The notes under the pieces are model-generated. The model was not told where the DNA came from and made no database searches. It worked only from the letters and a program-made list of their open reading frames with translations. The position numbers and the translations under genes are program-made. Positions 5,517 to 7,607 of a stretch of DNA of 7,607 nucleotides are shown piece by piece. Source of the DNA: Haloferacaceae archaeon (GTDB taxonomy: Archaea > Halobacteriota > Halobacteria > Halobacteriales > Haloferacaceae); contig JAQCMZ010000276.1 in NCBI GenBank assembly GCA_028274825.1, positions 1 to 7,607 on the forward strand, read 5' to 3'. The first letter of the stretch is position 1, and each line of letters opens with the position of its first letter.

Positions 5517-5888
5517 TCACTTGACGAGAACAGCGTTGACCTGCCCGGTTTGTCCCGGTCGAGATGTCACACGAGCACGACCCTCGCTCGTTTCGACAAT
5601 CGCTCCGTTAGTGACGATATTTCGTCGCACGTAGTTTACATTCGCCGGATTCTCGACAACATCTTGGATTTCCGCTTCGGTCGTCTCTCCGCCGTCTGCC
5701 ACCTGGGCGACATTCGTCGACAGGGCTCGCTCTTTCTGCTCGTCACCGCGGACATCGATAATCCGAATCCGCGTTTCACCGACCGTCGTCTCGGTTGGTT
5801 CGCGACCGAGTTCGTGTCGCTTCTTCTTCCGGAAAGTTTGCCGCCGTCCGCCCGTCCGCTTTCGTGTGGAGCGTCCCTGGTCTTTCAT
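5517..5888 (-). CDS. rps8e: 30S ribosomal protein S8e (eS8)
   Basis: This 123-residue protein has the archaeal S8e architecture. The basic N-terminus, MKDQGRSTRKRTGGRR, binds 16S rRNA. It is followed by K-K-K-R-H-E-L-G-R-E-P (about 22-32), the T-x-x-G-x-x-R beta segment, and the C-terminal block N-V-N-Y-V-R-R-N-I-V-T-N-G-A-I-V ending G-Q-V-N-A-V-L-V-K. Eukaryotic S8e is longer; this compact length is normal for archaea. The protein is a structural part of the small subunit. The ATG at 5886-5888 gives the usual haloarchaeal start; in-frame ATG (5898-5900) and GTG (5904-5906) codons upstream would add only MTMLED-like residues not typical of the family. It is transcribed alone here, divergent from the DUF2240 gene, with no convincing Shine-Dalgarno and only a weak TATA candidate. 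Confidence 0.95.
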   Translation of the reverse strand: MKDQGRSTRKRTGGRRQTFRKKKRHELGREPTETTVGETRIRIIDVRGDEQKERALSTNVAQVADGGETTEAEIQDVVENPANVNYVRRNIVTNGAIVETSEGRARVTSRPGQTGQVNAVLVK

Positions 5889-6001
5889 GTCTTCTAACAT
5901 AGTCACCGCGCACTTGAACCGTTCGACTCAAGCGTGTGACCGCCCCGTCTCTGAGTGACTGGCGTTCAGCATGAACTCTCACAGCGGGACCAGCACGGAC
6001 G

Positions 6002-6021
6002 CCCACGGCTTGCGCCGCGGG
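6002..6021 (+). repeat. Hairpin similar to the 399-420 element end
   Basis: CCCACGGC (6002-6009) and GCCGCGGG (6014-6021) pair at seven of eight positions around a TTGC loop. The 12-mer GCCCACGGCTTG (6001-6012) also occurs on the minus strand at 409-420, within the other hairpin. Downstream GGAAGACGTACC loosely resembles the tail of haloarchaeal IS200/IS605 right ends. It may be a decayed end or MITE, but a shared 12-mer alone could be chance. Confidence 0.3.
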
Positions 6022-6405
6022 AAGACGTACCGACGGTAATACCGCAGAAGTCGATTCTAATGCGTTTAGTCTGCTCACCTGTGTCGTCCCTCTCTCGGTG
6101 TGAGAGTAGGCAGTCGGTCCAGTTCATCCAGCGGTGACACTTACCGCATGTGGCTGGTCGCCTGTCACGGTCACTCGCACACCCACGTATTCATTGACGG
6201 AGAGGTGACACTGACTGTCGCTCGTGGAAAGTAGAACCTACCGTTCAGGTTCTGTCTCTGGGAGTCGGACCGCCGGTGTCTGTGAGTCACCGCCCGCGTG
6301 TGCTGGCGTCTCCCTAGTGTCCAGAGTGCACAGAGATCTGTCTCGTTCAGCCGTGAGCTACACACAGACTCAGAGACGAATATCATGCAAGCAGGTTACG
6401 AGCCG

Positions 6406-6461
6406 GTGACAGTCTGATGATGCTCTCCGATAGATTTTTTCTGAGCCGATGAATCTGTCAC
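6406..6461. promoter_or_regulatory. Candidate DUF2240 promoter bracketed by a GTGACAG inverted repeat
   Basis: GATTTTTT at 6433-6440 lies 25-32 bp upstream of the ATG at 6465, suitable for a leaderless TATA-type element although it is a T-run rather than a classic box. GTGACAG (6406-6412) and its inverse CTGTCAC (6455-6461) flank it with a 42-bp spacer, the right arm ending three bases before the start codon. No Shine-Dalgarno is present. Confidence 0.4.
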
Positions 6462-6464
6462 AGT

Positions 6465-6920
6465 ATGAGCCTGGAGACGACAGTCGCAGTCCCATTCCGT
6501 CAGCGGGGGGCCGACCAACTGGGCGAAGGGGAGTTCGTCGTCGCACTATCGATGGACCGTGACTGGTTTACCCCAGACCAGGTCAAGCGGCTCATCGATA
6601 TTGCCAGGGGGCGCAGATTACTCGAGAGCCGTGGTGGTGAACTCACACCTGCGTTCGACCCTGCCACGGTGACGATCCCGGAGGGGTTTAGCCCCGATGA
6701 ATCGATTCTCAGAGAACAGTCCACCTTCGAGCGTGCGCTGGACGCTATCGTCGACTCTGGGGTCGAGAAGCAGGAGGCTGTCGCCGCGATTAACGAACGT
6801 CAGCGAGCCCTCGATATTACCATCGAGGCAGCGGCCGTTCTGTACGCACATAATCAGGGGCTCCGAGTCGCTGGGCTGGCTTCACAGGTCCGTCAACAAC
6901 TGGTTGAGTCGGCCGAGTGA
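6465..6920 (+). CDS. DUF2240 family protein
   Basis: This 151-residue protein is recognisable as the archaeal DUF2240 family by its opening (V-A-V-P-F-R-Q-R-G, then G-E-G-E-F-V-V-A-L-S-M-D-R-D-W-F), the proximal helix Q-V-K-R-L-I-D-I-A, the F-D-P-A-T-V motif, and the core I-L-R-E-Q-S-T-F-E-R at about 81-90. The C-terminal half (V-E-K-Q-E-A-V-A-A-I-N, then I-E-A-A-A-V-L-Y-A) is helical. No catalytic residues are known, and the function is unknown; the N-terminal half could be a winged-helix-like fold, which is speculation. It is soluble, with no signal peptide or membrane span. The ATG at 6465 fits the family N-terminus. The gene is divergent from ribosomal S8e, which hints at a housekeeping context but does not show a function. 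A hairpin overlaps its stop codon. Confidence 0.85.
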   Translation: MSLETTVAVPFRQRGADQLGEGEFVVALSMDRDWFTPDQVKRLIDIARGRRLLESRGGELTPAFDPATVTIPEGFSPDESILREQSTFERALDAIVDSGVEKQEAVAAINERQRALDITIEAAAVLYAHNQGLRVAGLASQVRQQLVESAE

Positions 6921-6943
6921 CGGCGGCGCTGTCTGCGTCACTC
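6915..6943 (+). terminator. Hairpin overlapping the DUF2240 stop codon
   Basis: GAGTGACG (6915-6922) and CGTCACTC (6936-6943) form a perfect 8-bp stem with a 13-nt loop; the TGA stop (6918-6920) is inside the left arm. The sequence after it (TGGTCTTCGG) is only modestly T-rich, so this may be an RNA 3'-end stabiliser rather than a strict terminator. Confidence 0.4.
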
Positions 6944-7035
6944 TGGTCTTCGGTAGCTCCGTCCTCGGCGGGATCGGCTGTCAGGGATACACCGGTAGCC
7001 ATGACGTGTCATGCTATGCCATGCTGTGCGAGAGA

Positions 7036-7073
7036 CCTGTTTCGGGTCACTCGAGCAATTCGGGTGAAACAGG
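7036..7073. repeat. Inverted repeat with internal direct repeats
   Basis: CCTGTTTC (7036-7043) and GAAACAGG (7066-7073) are perfect 8-bp arms 22 bp apart. TTCGGGT occurs at 7041-7047 and 7059-7065, so each arm is joined to the same 7-mer. It may be a stem-loop of the DUF2240 transcript or a remnant of a mobile-element end. Confidence 0.35.
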
Positions 7074-7418
7074 AGTTTACTCACGAGTCTCGGGAGTTCG
7101 CCCTGAAGCGGGTAACGTGCGATCACAGAGCCTCTTTCCTATCGGGTTTGTTTGCGTTAAATAACCGGGACTTCACGCGTGCATTTGAGCCATCGGCTGG
7201 CCGAGATGACAGCCGTCAGCCGCGCTGACCTGCAATCGTGTCACGGGTGTCGAGTTGCGGAGCTAATCCAGGTTCGAAGCGTGTCGACGCAGGCGAGAGG
7301 TCGGTATAGTTGCCGGGTTCGGCACCCTTCACGAACGAGAGTGACCGCCTGAACCAGGCTGAAATGTCGTCTCTGAATGTCACGGATTGGTCTGCTATCA
7401 CCCAGTCGGAAAGTCCAT

Positions 7419-7433
7419 TCACACCGAGTGTGA
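7419..7433. promoter_or_regulatory. Short dyad upstream of the right-edge gene
   Basis: TCACAC (7419-7424) and GTGTGA (7428-7433) are inverted around CGA, ending 10 bp before the ATG at 7444. TGATATCA (7431-7438), itself a palindrome, overlaps its right end. It could be an operator or a small hairpin in the leader. No clear TATA box lies at leaderless distance. Arms of this size are frequent by chance. Confidence 0.25.
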
Positions 7434-7443
7434 TATCAGCTGT

Positions 7444-7607
7444 ATGGCCCGTGATGAACTGACCGATGGCAAACGTATCGCGGAGCTTCTCGCATCAGAG
7501 ATCCAGGGTGGTGGTGGACTACTCTCGGCGCTTTCAGTTTCTGACGCCGATCCGAGCATCGACCCGACACCTGACGGTGTACTCGCGTACCGTGTCACTC
7601 AGCCGAG
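7444..7607 (+). CDS. Conserved haloarchaeal protein, N-terminal part, runs off the right edge
   Basis: Fifty-four codons plus two bases are present before the window ends, with no stop. The start M-A-R-D-E-L-T-D-G-K-R-I-A-E-L-L-A-S-E-I is followed by a Gly-rich link and L-S-V-S-D-A-D-P, then P-T-P-D-G-V-L-A-Y-R-V. This looks like a conserved haloarchaeal protein of unknown function with an N-terminal D-G-x-R-I-A-x-L-L-A-S-E helix followed by beta strands; I am unsure of any DUF number. Its strongly acidic composition supports a real gene, unlike the frames in the preceding 500 bp. The ATG at 7444 is the first in-frame start after the upstream dyad. It is on the same strand as DUF2240 but 523 bp downstream, so co-transcription is doubtful. 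Function is unknown. Confidence 0.65.
   Translation, partial: MARDELTDGKRIAELLASEIQGGGGLLSALSVSDADPSIDPTPDGVLAYRVTQP

Larger units (their letters stand above)
5889..6464. other. 576-bp gene-free region between S8e and DUF2240
   Basis: No coding sequence with haloarchaeal character is visible on either strand. The short open frames here are Arg/Ser/Cys-rich and overlap one another. It contains a near-palindrome at 6002-6021, a direct repeat of GGTGACACT (6133-6141 and 6204-6212), ten occurrences of GTGAC or its complement GTCAC between 5902 and 6461, and a likely DUF2240 promoter at the right end. I could not match it to SRP RNA, RNase P RNA or tRNA. Unidentified small RNA is possible. Confidence 0.5.
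6944..7443. other. 500-bp gene-free region with repeats before the right-edge gene
   Basis: No supported gene lies here. Features seen are CATGAC-GT-GTCATG (7000-7013) running into an imperfect tandem 10-mer, CATGCTATGC/CATGCTGTGC (7010-7019 and 7020-7029); an inverted repeat CCTGTTTC/GAAACAGG (7036-7043 and 7066-7073) with a TTCGGGT direct repeat at 7041-7047 and 7059-7065; and a short dyad before the last gene. A minus-strand frame of 68 codons at 7216-7422 lacks the acidic bias of the real proteins here and was not called. Confidence 0.5.

Noticed and set aside
6414..6474. Possible C/D-box guide RNA: CTGATGA, CTGA, CGATGAA and CTGG in order.
   Set aside because: The C box lacks the leading purine, C' and D deviate from consensus, and the last box would lie inside the DUF2240 coding sequence.
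7256..7295. T-loop-like GGTTCGAAGC suggesting a tRNA.
   Set aside because: The bases flanking the loop do not form a T stem and no acceptor or anticodon arm can be drawn.
7216..7422. 68-codon minus-strand frame upstream of the right-edge gene.
   Set aside because: It has seven Arg and few acidic residues, no family resemblance and no promoter; likely a chance open frame in G/C-rich DNA.
1..7607. CRISPR array, toxin-antitoxin operon or defence island.
   Set aside because: No spaced direct repeats of 25-37 bp, no Cas, nuclease or toxin motifs were seen; the UPF0175-like tail alone does not make an antitoxin pair, since no toxin gene adjoins it.

Overview
The window looks like chromosomal DNA from a halophilic archaeon (Halobacteria). 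The predicted proteins are strongly acidic (Asp/Glu-rich, Lys-poor). There is an archaeal ribosomal protein eS8 (S8e), an AbrB-PhoU fusion regulator of the haloarchaeal type, and a DUF2240 protein. Most genes lack a Shine-Dalgarno sequence, and several have an A/T-rich box about 25-30 nt before the start codon, as expected for leaderless haloarchaeal transcripts. The genus cannot be fixed from the sequence alone.

Layout, left to right. Positions 1-615 hold no gene I can support; they contain a strong hairpin near the left edge and a hairpin at 399-420 resembling the right end of a haloarchaeal IS200/IS605 (TnpB-type) element. A complete FAD-dependent oxidoreductase (616-2106, minus) is divergent from an uncharacterised Ala-rich helical protein (2217-3047, plus) whose C-terminus resembles a UPF0175-type helix-turn-helix. 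The 110 bp between their start codons carry a 22-bp dyad with perfect 9-bp arms. Next come two phosphate-signalling genes in divergent orientation: a plain PhoU (3246-3917, minus) and an AbrB-PhoU protein (4353-5351, plus), separated by 435 bp of A/T-rich regulatory DNA with a clear TATA box and a pair of direct repeats. The second gene is followed directly by three perfect 10-bp pyrimidine-rich tandem repeats, a likely terminator. Ribosomal protein S8e (5517-5888, minus) is divergent from a DUF2240 protein (6465-6920, plus) across 576 bp. After another 523-bp gap, the N-terminal 54 codons of a conserved haloarchaeal protein run off the right edge at 7444-7607.

The genes do not form a single operon: orientations alternate (-, +, -, +, -, +, +) and each gene seems to have its own promoter. 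The only clear functional pair is the two PhoU-type proteins, which probably couple phosphate status to gene expression or transport; no Pst transporter gene is present in the window. About 2.1 kb of 7.6 kb has no recognisable gene, which is low coding density for a haloarchaeon. The best candidates for something undescribed are the dyad in the oxidoreductase/HTH-protein intergenic region, the PhoU/AbrB-PhoU control region, and the 2217-3047 protein. I see no CRISPR array, tRNA, rRNA, defence system or complete transposase gene.
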